This document shows, piece after piece, positions 1 through 6,156 of a stretch of 23,500 bases of DNA; position 1 is the first letter of the stretch; every line of letters begins with the position of its first letter. Under the pieces are notes generated by a model. It was not told the DNA's origin. It worked only from the letters and a program-made list of their open reading frames with translations, and searched no databases. Made by a program: the position numbers and the translations under genes. The stretch comes from an uncultured Prevotella sp. Its GTDB lineage: Bacteria; Bacteroidota; Bacteroidia; Bacteroidales; Bacteroidaceae. Where the stretch lies: the NCBI GenBank assembly GCA_946623195.1, contig CAMOQW010000019.1, forward strand, positions 1-23,500, written 5' to 3'.

Positions 1-51
1 ACTATACGCCCTACACGACTGCCGCATCACTCGAAATGTCGGATGAACCTT

Positions 52-1479
52 TTATTGTTGTTCAATATCTTCGGTCTGCGTCTTGGGCCAGTTCACCAGG
101 AAGAGCCGTTCGGTGGCTCGGGTGAAGGCGGTGTAGAGCCAGTGCAGATAGTCGGCGTTGAGCATGTCGTCTGTCATGTAGCCCTGGTCTACATAGACGT
201 GCGCCCACTGTCCACCCTGCGCCTTATGGCAGGTAGCAGCGTAGGCAAACTTGACTTGCAGGGCATTATAGTAGCGGTCTTCCTTCAACTTCTTCATACG
301 GTCCTGCTTCAACGGCACGTCGGCATAGTCTTCCAGCACCTTGTTAAACAACAGTTCCTGCTGTTCACGCGTCAAGGCTGGAGCCTCCGAGGTCAGCGTG
401 TCGAGCAGTATGGTGGCTGTCAGTTCGTAGTCGTCATAGTCGGGAAAGGTCATCGTCACGTCAGCAAAGCGGAAACCATACAGTTCGCGGATGTTGCGCA
501 CGCGCTGCACCACGGCCCTGTCGCCATTGGCAACGAAGTCTATGGGTTGCTGTCCGTCAGCGGCCGGCTGCCCACCCTTCATCCAATAGTAGTTGTTCTT
601 CACTATCATAATCTGGTCACCGGAGCAGAGTTCATCCTCACGACCCAGCACCTGGTTGCGGATGCCCTGGTTGTAGATGTTGGCCCGCTTGTTCGAGCGT
701 GTCACCACGATGGTATCGTCCAGCCCCACCCGGCTGTAGCTCGACGCCAGCGACTCTATCAGCTCGTCGCCAGGCACATTGCGGATGTCCGTAAAACCGG
801 CAAAGCGCACTTGGGGCAGCGCCATCATCTCGTAACTCAGGGCCATACCCTCACCTCTGATTCTGGTGGCATTAAACAGGATGCCCGACTCCTGACTCTG
901 GCGCAGTACCGCACGCAGGTCGCACTCATGAACGTGCAATCCATACATGCGCAGCACATCGGCCATCAGTGCCGGACTCTCTTCTTCACCCACAGGTGGC
1001 AACTGGGCCTGATCGCCAATGAGCATCAGCCTACAGTTGCGCTCATTATAGACAAAGCGGATGAGATCGTCCAACAGCGGTGTGTCGCCATTGGCTATCA
1101 TCGAGGCCTCGTCGACAATGAACAGTGTGTCGTGTGCCGAGTTGAAGTTCAGGTCGAAGCCACCCTCCAGCGACTTCTGGCGATAGATGCGCCGATGGAT
1201 GGTGTAGGCGGGATGCCCCGCATAGAGCGAGAACACCTTGGCTGCCCTGCCCGTCGGAGCCAGCAGCACCATTTTCTGCTTCAGCTCCGCCAGTGCCCTG
1301 ACGATGGCTGCGGCCAGCGTGGTCTTACCCGTACCTGCCGACCCTCGCAGCACCATCACCGCCTGTTCCGCCCTATCCGTCATGAATCGTGCAAACGTCT
1401 CCATAGCCCGCTCCTGTTCAGGTGTGGGCACATGTCCGAAGCCATTCCTTATCCGATATGTCAGCTCGTCGCCAATCAT
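52..1479 (-). CDS. RecD-like superfamily 1 DNA helicase (AAA ATPase)
   Basis: A 475-residue SF1 helicase related to the C-terminal part of RecD2 and exonuclease V alpha subunits, probably unwinding DNA during repair or recombination in the cytoplasm. Visible motifs are Walker A GSAGTGKTT (residues 46-54), Walker B IVDEAS (121-126), motif III GDQAQLPPVG (155-164), CHKAQGGQW (417-425, the UvrD_C2-type motif V region) and TAFTRATERL (450-459, motif VI with its arginine). It lacks the long N-terminal region of full-length RecD2 (about 700 residues or more), and no RecB or RecC gene is nearby, so it is a stand-alone short form. The start is the ATG 24 bases downstream of a good TAnnTTTG element. 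The 51 bases beyond its stop reach the window edge and could not be assigned. The helicase call is firm; the substrate and pathway are inferred. Confidence 0.9.
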   Translation of the reverse strand: MIGDELTYRIRNGFGHVPTPEQERAMETFARFMTDRAEQAVMVLRGSAGTGKTTLAAAIVRALAELKQKMVLLAPTGRAAKVFSLYAGHPAYTIHRRIYRQKSLEGGFDLNFNSAHDTLFIVDEASMIANGDTPLLDDLIRFVYNERNCRLMLIGDQAQLPPVGEEESPALMADVLRMYGLHVHECDLRAVLRQSQESGILFNATRIRGEGMALSYEMMALPQVRFAGFTDIRNVPGDELIESLASSYSRVGLDDTIVVTRSNKRANIYNQGIRNQVLGREDELCSGDQIMIVKNNYYWMKGGQPAADGQQPIDFVANGDRAVVQRVRNIRELYGFRFADVTMTFPDYDDYELTATILLDTLTSEAPALTREQQELLFNKVLEDYADVPLKQDRMKKLKEDRYYNALQVKFAYAATCHKAQGGQWAHVYVDQGYMTDDMLNADYLHWLYTAFTRATERLFLVNWPKTQTEDIEQQ

Positions 1480-1503
1480 TCCAAGTTATATGAAAGCAGG
1501 GCA

Positions 1504-1534
1504 CAAAAGTACAAAGAATAATTCAAACTACCAA
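1504..1534 (-). promoter_or_regulatory. Bacteroidetes-type promoter of the helicase gene
   Basis: On the minus strand TTG, a 20-base spacer and TACTTTTG are seen, matching the phylum pattern of TTG/TTTG followed by TAnnTTTG. The expected transcript start leaves a leader of roughly 18 bases before the ATG at 1479. Confidence 0.65.
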
Positions 1535-1570
1535 GAAAAAGGGAAAAAACTCACAATGGCATAACATCAG

Positions 1571-1721
1571 ACCTATGCGTGGCGTGGGTCATGGAGATAG
1601 GTCCCGTCAGCTATCCGGATAGTCTCTTTGCATCGTGCGGACGTCTTCCGTACCCCCATGCAGACCGCTCGCATCACGTGTGGAACCTATCTCCATCACT
1701 CACGGATGACGCTCGCGTCAT
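1571..1721. repeat. cluster of inverted repeats in the gene-free region
   Basis: Several palindromes are packed into 150 bases. ATGGAGATAGGT (1591-1602) is the exact complement of ACCTATCTCCAT (1685-1696), and the match continues outward imperfectly to about 1582 and 1705. ACCTAT at 1571-1576 can compete for the same ATAGGT, so two mutually exclusive stems are possible. CTATCCGGATAG (1611-1622) is a perfect 12-base palindrome, and ATGACG-CTCG-CGTCAT (1706-1721) is a perfect hairpin. The open frames here lack any recognisable protein, so I treat the region as noncoding. It could be a structured leader or RNA, or a decayed extragenic element. Confidence 0.6.
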
Positions 1722-1725
1722 GCAG

Positions 1726-1831
1726 ATTACAGATATTACAGATAAAAATCATAATCTCCTCGCGTACCGCGCGCCTACGCGGTACGCGAGGCGTCTTAGA
1801 AAACATCTGTATGATCTGTATCATCTGTAAG
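1726..1831. repeat. near-symmetric palindromic element with 9-base repeats
   Basis: The core is a perfect inverted repeat: 14-base arms at 1758-1771 and 1778-1791 around a 6-base loop, very GC-rich. On its left are two copies of ATTACAGAT (1726-1743). On its right are three copies of ATCTGTAT(G/C) or ATCTGTAAG (1805-1831), which are complementary in type to the left repeats and lie at nearly the same distance from the centre. The whole could fold into one long hairpin. A related 9-base duplication, CACGGATTA/CACGGATGG, follows at 1871-1888. It resembles an extragenic palindromic or MITE-like repeat, but no transposase is present. Confidence 0.65.
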
Positions 1832-1928
1832 ATTCGGTTTCTTCTTGCTCTTTGCTCTTTTCTTTTCAGGCACGGATTACACGGATGGACACGCGGCCAA
1901 ACCCATGATACCGCACCAATATTCACTG

Positions 1929-1960
1929 CAAAGTTAGCACAAAAAAAAGCAGACATGCAA
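1929..1960 (-). promoter_or_regulatory. leftward promoter without an assigned gene
   Basis: On the minus strand TTG, a 21-base spacer and TAACTTTG followed by CAG are seen, as good a match as the promoters of known genes in this window. Transcription would run left from about 1922 through the palindromic region toward the helicase about 440 bases away. It could drive a noncoding RNA or give the helicase a long structured leader in addition to its near promoter. Confidence 0.5.
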
Positions 1961-1961
1961 G

Positions 1962-1997
1962 AAAAAACGCCGCGATTTTCCGTCGCGGCGCAAAAAA
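1962..1997 (-). terminator. leftward terminator-like hairpin
   Basis: CGCCGCGA (1968-1975) pairs perfectly with TCGCGGCG (1983-1990) around a 7-base loop. Read on the minus strand, the stem is followed by six Ts (1967-1962), the intrinsic-terminator layout. No minus-strand gene lies upstream within 2 kb. It may block antisense read-through ahead of the leftward promoter at 1929-1960. On the plus strand the stem is followed by A residues, so it would not terminate rightward transcripts. Confidence 0.55.
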
Positions 1998-2066
1998 AGA
2001 AAGCAATAGGTTTCGCTAAGGTTTCATGAAATGGAGGATGAAAAAGAAAAAAACGGAACTGAAAGT

Positions 2067-2097
2067 TTTGCCAATTCACAGAATTTTCGTAACTTTG
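2067..2097 (+). promoter_or_regulatory. promoter of the HAD lipoprotein-rsmD operon
   Basis: TTTG at 2067-2070, a 19-base spacer and TAACTTTG at 2090-2097 followed by CAGC match the phylum consensus. The leader of about 65 bases contains a small hairpin, CAGCT-GGTAA-AGCTG (2098-2112), and a purine-rich AAAAAGGA about ten bases before the ATG. Confidence 0.75.
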
Positions 2098-2168
2098 CAG
2101 CTGGTAAAGCTGATCACAATATTTAAATCAACGTATATATAGTAACTAAACACAAAAAGGAAGCACTT

Positions 2169-3230
2169 ATGAAGAAATTCTTTTTCCCGCTTATCATCGT
2201 CTTCATCGGAATGATATGCGGATGCTCCGAGAATGACCATCCTGTGGTACAGCCCACCAAGGCTTATTTCACCATGTGGAACCAGTGTGAGGCACTGACG
2301 GCTCTGCAAAACTATGTGGAGGATGTGACGAACCCCCAGTCGGCGAATTTCATCAAGGCCGAAGACCGCATTGCCACGTTCGATATGGACGGCACCTTCG
2401 TGGGCGAGCTCTACCCCACCTACTTCGAGTATAACCTGCTGGAATACCGCGTGCTGGACGACGAGAACTACAAGGACAAGGCTCCCGACGACGTGAAGGA
2501 AACGGCTCAGGACATCCGCGACTTCGTGAGAAACGGCAAGAAGCTGCCCGACCACTTCGACATGAAGCACGCCCAGGCTGCCGCCAAAGCCTATGCCGGC
2601 ATGACGCTGGCCGAGTTTAACCAATACGTCAAGGCGTATGCTGCCAAGCCTGCCAACGGCTTCAGCGGCATGACCTACGGCGAGAGTTTCTTCAAGCCCA
2701 TGCTGCAGGTGTTCGACTATCTGACGGCCAACGGTTTCACCTTCTATGTGGTGTCCGGTTCCGACCGGTTCATCTGCCGTGCACTGGTGGAGGCGCTCGG
2801 CATTGAACCCAACCGTGTGATTGGCATGGACGTGAAGCTGCGCTCCACCAGTCAGGGCACGGAAGCCGGTGTCAACTACACGATGGGCAAGGAAGAGGAC
2901 ATCGTGCGCACGGACGAGCTGATTATCAAGAATCTGAAGACCAACAAGGTGCTGCAGATTACGCAGGAGATTGGCAAGGTGCCCGTACTGTCGTTCGGCA
3001 ACAGCGGCGGCGACTGCGCCATGCACAACTACTGCCTGAGCAACCCCAACTACAAGGCGGTAGCCTTCATGCTGATAGCCGACGACGAGACCCGTGACCA
3101 CGCCAACCGCGAGAAGGCGCTGACGCTGGGTGCCCAGTGGCGCGACGCCGGCTACTACGTCATCTCGATGCGCGACGACTTCAAGACCATCTATGGCGGA
3201 GGCGTACAGAAAGTAGACTTTACCTTCTAA
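2169..3230 (+). CDS. HAD-family (subclass IB-like) phosphatase lipoprotein
   Basis: A 353-residue HAD-superfamily hydrolase, predicted to remove phosphate from a small molecule outside the cytoplasm. Motif I is FDMDGT (71-76, nucleophile Asp72 and Asp74), motif II is VVSGSD (194-199), and motif IV is GNSGGDCAM (277-285). The long helical insert between motifs I and II fits the phosphoserine-phosphatase-like IB group. The N-terminus is a lipoprotein signal: MKK, a hydrophobic stretch, then ICGC with the lipid-bearing cysteine at residue 19. It is first in a four-gene run; the next gene starts two bases after its stop. The substrate cannot be told from sequence, and the serine-phosphatase label would be a guess. 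Confidence 0.85.
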   Translation: MKKFFFPLIIVFIGMICGCSENDHPVVQPTKAYFTMWNQCEALTALQNYVEDVTNPQSANFIKAEDRIATFDMDGTFVGELYPTYFEYNLLEYRVLDDENYKDKAPDDVKETAQDIRDFVRNGKKLPDHFDMKHAQAAAKAYAGMTLAEFNQYVKAYAAKPANGFSGMTYGESFFKPMLQVFDYLTANGFTFYVVSGSDRFICRALVEALGIEPNRVIGMDVKLRSTSQGTEAGVNYTMGKEEDIVRTDELIIKNLKTNKVLQITQEIGKVPVLSFGNSGGDCAMHNYCLSNPNYKAVAFMLIADDETRDHANREKALTLGAQWRDAGYYVISMRDDFKTIYGGGVQKVDFTF

Positions 3231-3232
3231 GC

Positions 3233-3322
3233 ATGATTAGCATCCGCACAACCAATCTGATACTGGCAGCAGTCTGCGTGGTTCTGGCAGTGCTGTGCGT
3301 GCTGAGCATCATCGACAGTTAA
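3233..3322 (+). CDS. 29-residue single-pass membrane micropeptide
   Basis: An ATG two bases after the HAD stop opens a 29-residue frame ending three bases before the DUF3822 start. The product begins MISIRTTN and is then almost wholly hydrophobic (residues 9-26, rich in Leu, Val, Ala and two Cys), ending IIDS. A single transmembrane helix with a positive N-terminal side is predicted. The exact fit between two genes, with gaps of 2 and 3 bases, argues for a translated, coupled member of the operon. I recognise no family. It could alternatively be a coupling device whose product does not matter. Confidence 0.6.
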   Translation: MISIRTTNLILAAVCVVLAVLCVLSIIDS

Positions 3323-3325
3323 GAC

Positions 3326-4126
3326 ATGACGAACGAGAAACCTGCTACACTTACGAGGCTCGTCATCCGGGTAGGTACGGGGAGTCTGTCGTTTGCGACC
3401 ACCCGGCACGACCGGGTGGTCTACGAGAACTACCCGCTGAACAGCGGCATCTCGCTGTCTGCCAACCTGCGCGAGGCCCTGCATAGTTCCGAGATATTGG
3501 GCAGCGACTACCAGCGCGTGCTGGTGATGGTCGACTCGCCCGTGCTCATGATACCCACCGTGCTATTCCACGAGGACCAGGCCGAGGAGTTCTATCGCCA
3601 CACCATCACCCCCAAGGAACAGACGGTGGTAAAATATGCAGTGCTGCCCGACCTGAACTGCGTGGCGGTGTTTGCCGTCAACAAAGACCTGACCGTGGTG
3701 CTGTCGGACCGTTACAAAGACCTGCGCTACACCCCCGTGACAGCCCCCGTCTGGCATCACCTGCACCAGCGCAGCTTTACCGGTCTGCACGGCAAGCTCT
3801 ACGGATACTTCCACGACCACAGGTTGGAGGTGTTCAGCTTTGCCGAGAGCCATTTCAAGTTCTGCAACCAGTTTGTGGCGAACAATCCCTCAGATGCCCT
3901 CTACTACCTGCTGTCGGCATGGAAGGAAATGGGGCTGGTGCCCGAACACGACGAGCTGTATCTGGCTGGCGAGCTGCCCGATGGCGAAGAGTTGGTGGAG
4001 GAGGCCCGCAAGTTTGTGAAGCGCGTCTTCGTCATCAACCCATCGGGTGAGTTCAACCGGGCTGCCGTTACGCAGATAGAAGGCATTCCCTACGACCTCG
4101 TCACACTATTCATCAAAGGGCGATGA
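3326..4126 (+). CDS. DUF3822 family protein
   Basis: A 266-residue cytoplasmic protein with no signal or membrane segment. I recognise it as the Bacteroidetes-specific DUF3822 family, thought to have an actin/ASKHA-like ATPase fold; the function is unknown. The N-terminal stretch LVIRVGTGSLSF (11-22) and the later acidic, aromatic-rich segments fit the family. It overlaps rsmD by four bases (ATGA), and in Bacteroidetes it is commonly found just before rsmD, which suggests a role linked to ribosome assembly or to RsmD itself. That link is inference from gene order only. The start is the ATG three bases after the micropeptide stop. Confidence 0.75.
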   Translation: MTNEKPATLTRLVIRVGTGSLSFATTRHDRVVYENYPLNSGISLSANLREALHSSEILGSDYQRVLVMVDSPVLMIPTVLFHEDQAEEFYRHTITPKEQTVVKYAVLPDLNCVAVFAVNKDLTVVLSDRYKDLRYTPVTAPVWHHLHQRSFTGLHGKLYGYFHDHRLEVFSFAESHFKFCNQFVANNPSDALYYLLSAWKEMGLVPEHDELYLAGELPDGEELVEEARKFVKRVFVINPSGEFNRAAVTQIEGIPYDLVTLFIKGR

Positions 4127-4704
4127 GAATCATCACTGGAAAATACAAGGGACGGCATTTCGACATACCGCGCACCTTCAAGGCTCGGCCTACCACCGAC
4201 TTTGCCAAGGAGAACATCTTCAACGTACTGGTGCAGTATGTAGACTTTGAAGGAGCCACGGCCCTCGACCTCTTCTCAGGCACAGGCAGCATCTCGCTGG
4301 AGTTGCTGTCGCGCGGCTGCAGCCAGGTGGTCAGCGTGGAGATGGACCGCGACCATCATCGCTTCATCCAGGACTGTCTGAAGAAGTTAGAGGGGAGAAG
4401 TGAGAAGCAAGAGGTGAGAGGTGAGAGCGCCGTGCTGCCCATCCGTGGCGATGCCTTCCGGTTTGTGAAGTCGTGCCGCCAACAGTTTGACTTCATCTTT
4501 GCCGACCCCCCGTATGCGTTGAAGGAGCTGCCCACACTGCCCGACCTCATCATGGAGAAAGGAATCCTGACGGAGGATGGCATCTTCGTGCTGGAACACG
4601 GCAAAGACTATGACTTCTCACAGCACCCCCACTTCAAGGAGCACCGCCAGTATGGCAGCGTGAATTTTTCACTATTTACAACAACGGAGAGAGCAACCGA
4701 GTGA
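4123..4704 (+). CDS. rsmD: 16S rRNA (guanine-966-N2)-methyltransferase
   Basis: A 193-residue SAM-dependent methyltransferase that modifies G966 (E. coli numbering) of 16S rRNA in the small subunit. It begins with the family's MRIITGKYKG, has the SAM-binding motif LDLFSGTGS (48-56), an acidic residue at the end of strand 2 (SVEMD, 71-75) and the catalytic DPPY (128-131). Residues 90-102 (EGRSEKQEVRGES) are translated from a 7-base tandem repeat at 4392-4427 and form an insert in a likely surface loop after helix FIQDCLKKLE. The start overlaps the DUF3822 stop (ATGA), implying coupled translation. The 3' end overlaps the convergent cls gene by 29 bases. Confidence 0.92.
   Translation: MRIITGKYKGRHFDIPRTFKARPTTDFAKENIFNVLVQYVDFEGATALDLFSGTGSISLELLSRGCSQVVSVEMDRDHHRFIQDCLKKLEGRSEKQEVRGESAVLPIRGDAFRFVKSCRQQFDFIFADPPYALKELPTLPDLIMEKGILTEDGIFVLEHGKDYDFSQHPHFKEHRQYGSVNFSLFTTTERATE
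4392..4427 (+). repeat. 7-base tandem repeat inside rsmD
   Basis: About five 7-base units, read as GGGGAGA, AGTGAGA, AGCAAGA, GGTGAGA, GGTGAGA. The tract is translated as a charged insert in RsmD. The GGTGAGA unit is the same as the one inside cls at 5221-5255, on the same strand of DNA. Confidence 0.75.
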
Positions 4705-6109
4705 GCGACTCCCACAAGCGAAGATGGAATCCTGGCTGACTCCAGTTTGGAACATTGTTGAGTGCAAGACAATGCTGCTGGTCGTCAAGGAAAATCTTTT
4801 TCAGGCGTAGCGCCGTACCCTCGTCGTAGACAAAGACGTTAGCCTCGAAATTATTCTCAAACGAACGAATGTCGACGTTGGTGGAGCCACAGGTTACCAG
4901 GGCATCGTCGACCACCATCATCTTGGAATGCAGGAAACCGCCCTGATAGAGGAACACACCGGCACCCGCCTCGCTGACCTCGCGCAGATAAGGCCGGGAG
5001 GCCCACTCCGTCAGTTGGGAATCGGAGGTATAGGGACACATGATGCGCACATCGACACCGGCCACCGCTGCCGTCTTCAGCGCGAAGAGAACAGGGTCGT
5101 TGGGCAGAAAGTAGGGGGTCTGGATATACACATAGCGGCGAGCAGCAGTAATAGCCCGCACATAGCCCTGCATGATTTCCGGATAGGGATTGGTGGGGGC
5201 ACTGGTGACTATTTGGGCCAGGTTACAGGTGAGTGGTGAGAGGTGAGAGGTGAGTGACGGATAATAGTCGCGATTGGTGATAAGGGTGCCATCAACGAAA
5301 TACCAGTCTACCAGGAAGGCGCGCTGCAGCGAATAGATGATGCCCCCTTCGAGACGCAACATGGTGTCGCGCCACGGCTGGCTACCCGTTCCCTTGACGT
5401 AGCGCATGGCAATATTCATGCCGCCAATATAGCCCACACGTCCGTCGATGACCACAATCTTGCGGTGGTTGCGATAGTTGAGTTTGCTGGTAAACGTAGG
5501 GAAATGGACGGGCAGGAAAGGACATATCTCAATACCCTCCTCGCGCATGTGTTCAAAGAAGCGGTGCTTCACGCGCCAGCAACCCACATCGTCGTAGATG
5601 ACACGTACCTTCACGCCATCGCGGGCCCTGTCGATGAGAGCGTCGCCCACCAGACGGCCCAAGGCATCGTCTTCGAAGATGTACATGTCGATGTGGATAT
5701 GGTGGCGGGCCTGGGCGATGTCTTTCAGCAATTCCGGGAAATAGGCATAGCCGTCCGTCATGATGTCCACCCGGTTGCTGCGGAAGGGCAGCGACAGGTT
5801 CTGGTTGACAAAGAGGTCGATGAGCTGTTTCTGCGTGTCGGGCAGTCGCAGGTTCTGCTGTTCCACAAAACTCAGCATGGAGCGCTTGGTCAGCTCGTCC
5901 ATCTGCCGCTGGTTGACCAGTCGCTCACGACGATGGTTGACACCAAAGAAGAGATAGAGCACGATGCCCACCACGGGAACAAAGATAATCACCAGCACCC
6001 AAGCCATCGTCTTGGCAGGCTGCCGGTTGTCCATGAGCACGTGGACACTGCTGATGCCTACCAGCAGCCACAGCAGTGCAACACCTATCATATAGAATAG
6101 TCCTTCCAT
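4676..6109 (-). CDS. cls: cardiolipin synthase (phospholipase D family)
   Basis: A 477-residue inner-membrane enzyme that joins phosphatidyl groups to make cardiolipin. Two N-terminal membrane helices (about 5-24 and 36-56) are followed by two PLD domains with HKD motifs: HRKIVVID (His215, Lys217, Asp222) and HSKMMVVD (His394, Lys396, Asp401), and the C-terminal GSTNVDIRSFENNFE (408-422) is typical. I start at the ATG at 6109: an upstream frame can be read to a TTG at 6160, but it would translate the 7-base repeats at 6110-6144, and the membrane helix begins right after MEG. Residues 285-296 (SLTSHLSPLTCN) also come from a 7-base repeat. It lies 47 bases after dnaG and is probably cotranscribed with it. 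Confidence 0.9.
   Translation of the reverse strand: MEGLFYMIGVALLWLLVGISSVHVLMDNRQPAKTMAWVLVIIFVPVVGIVLYLFFGVNHRRERLVNQRQMDELTKRSMLSFVEQQNLRLPDTQKQLIDLFVNQNLSLPFRSNRVDIMTDGYAYFPELLKDIAQARHHIHIDMYIFEDDALGRLVGDALIDRARDGVKVRVIYDDVGCWRVKHRFFEHMREEGIEICPFLPVHFPTFTSKLNYRNHRKIVVIDGRVGYIGGMNIAMRYVKGTGSQPWRDTMLRLEGGIIYSLQRAFLVDWYFVDGTLITNRDYYPSLTSHLSPLTCNLAQIVTSAPTNPYPEIMQGYVRAITAARRYVYIQTPYFLPNDPVLFALKTAAVAGVDVRIMCPYTSDSQLTEWASRPYLREVSEAGAGVFLYQGGFLHSKMMVVDDALVTCGSTNVDIRSFENNFEANVFVYDEGTALRLKKIFLDDQQHCLALNNVPNWSQPGFHLRLWESLTRLLSPLL
5221..5255 (+). repeat. 7-base tandem repeat inside cls
   Basis: Units GGTTACA, GGTGAGT, GGTGAGA, GGTGAGA, GGTGAGT in exact 7-base register. Read on the minus strand it encodes residues 285-297 of Cls, between the two catalytic domains. 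Confidence 0.8.
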
Positions 6110-6144
6110 CCTTGAACCTTGAACTTGGAACCTTGAACCTTCTG
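6110..6144 (+). repeat. 7-base tandem repeat between dnaG and cls
   Basis: Units CCTTGAA, CCTTGAA, CTTGGAA, CCTTGAA, CCTTCTG in exact 7-base register. The tract fills most of the gap between the dnaG stop and the cls ATG and ends directly against that ATG, so it supplies the translation initiation region of cls. Confidence 0.8.
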
Positions 6145-6156
6145 ACCACCTTAGCA

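Noticed and set aside
1..51. End of a plus-strand gene (a frame stopping at 44-46) or start of a minus-strand gene (ATG at 27)
   Set aside because: Too short to identify; neither reading shows a recognisable motif.
43..1521. 492-codon plus-strand frame opposite the helicase
   Set aside because: The opposite strand encodes clear helicase motifs; the plus frame has no domain and is a shadow of GC-rich codon use.
1579..2079. Three open frames of 83-133 codons in the gene-free region
   Set aside because: They run through palindromes, tandem repeats and promoter elements on both strands and show no protein-like pattern.
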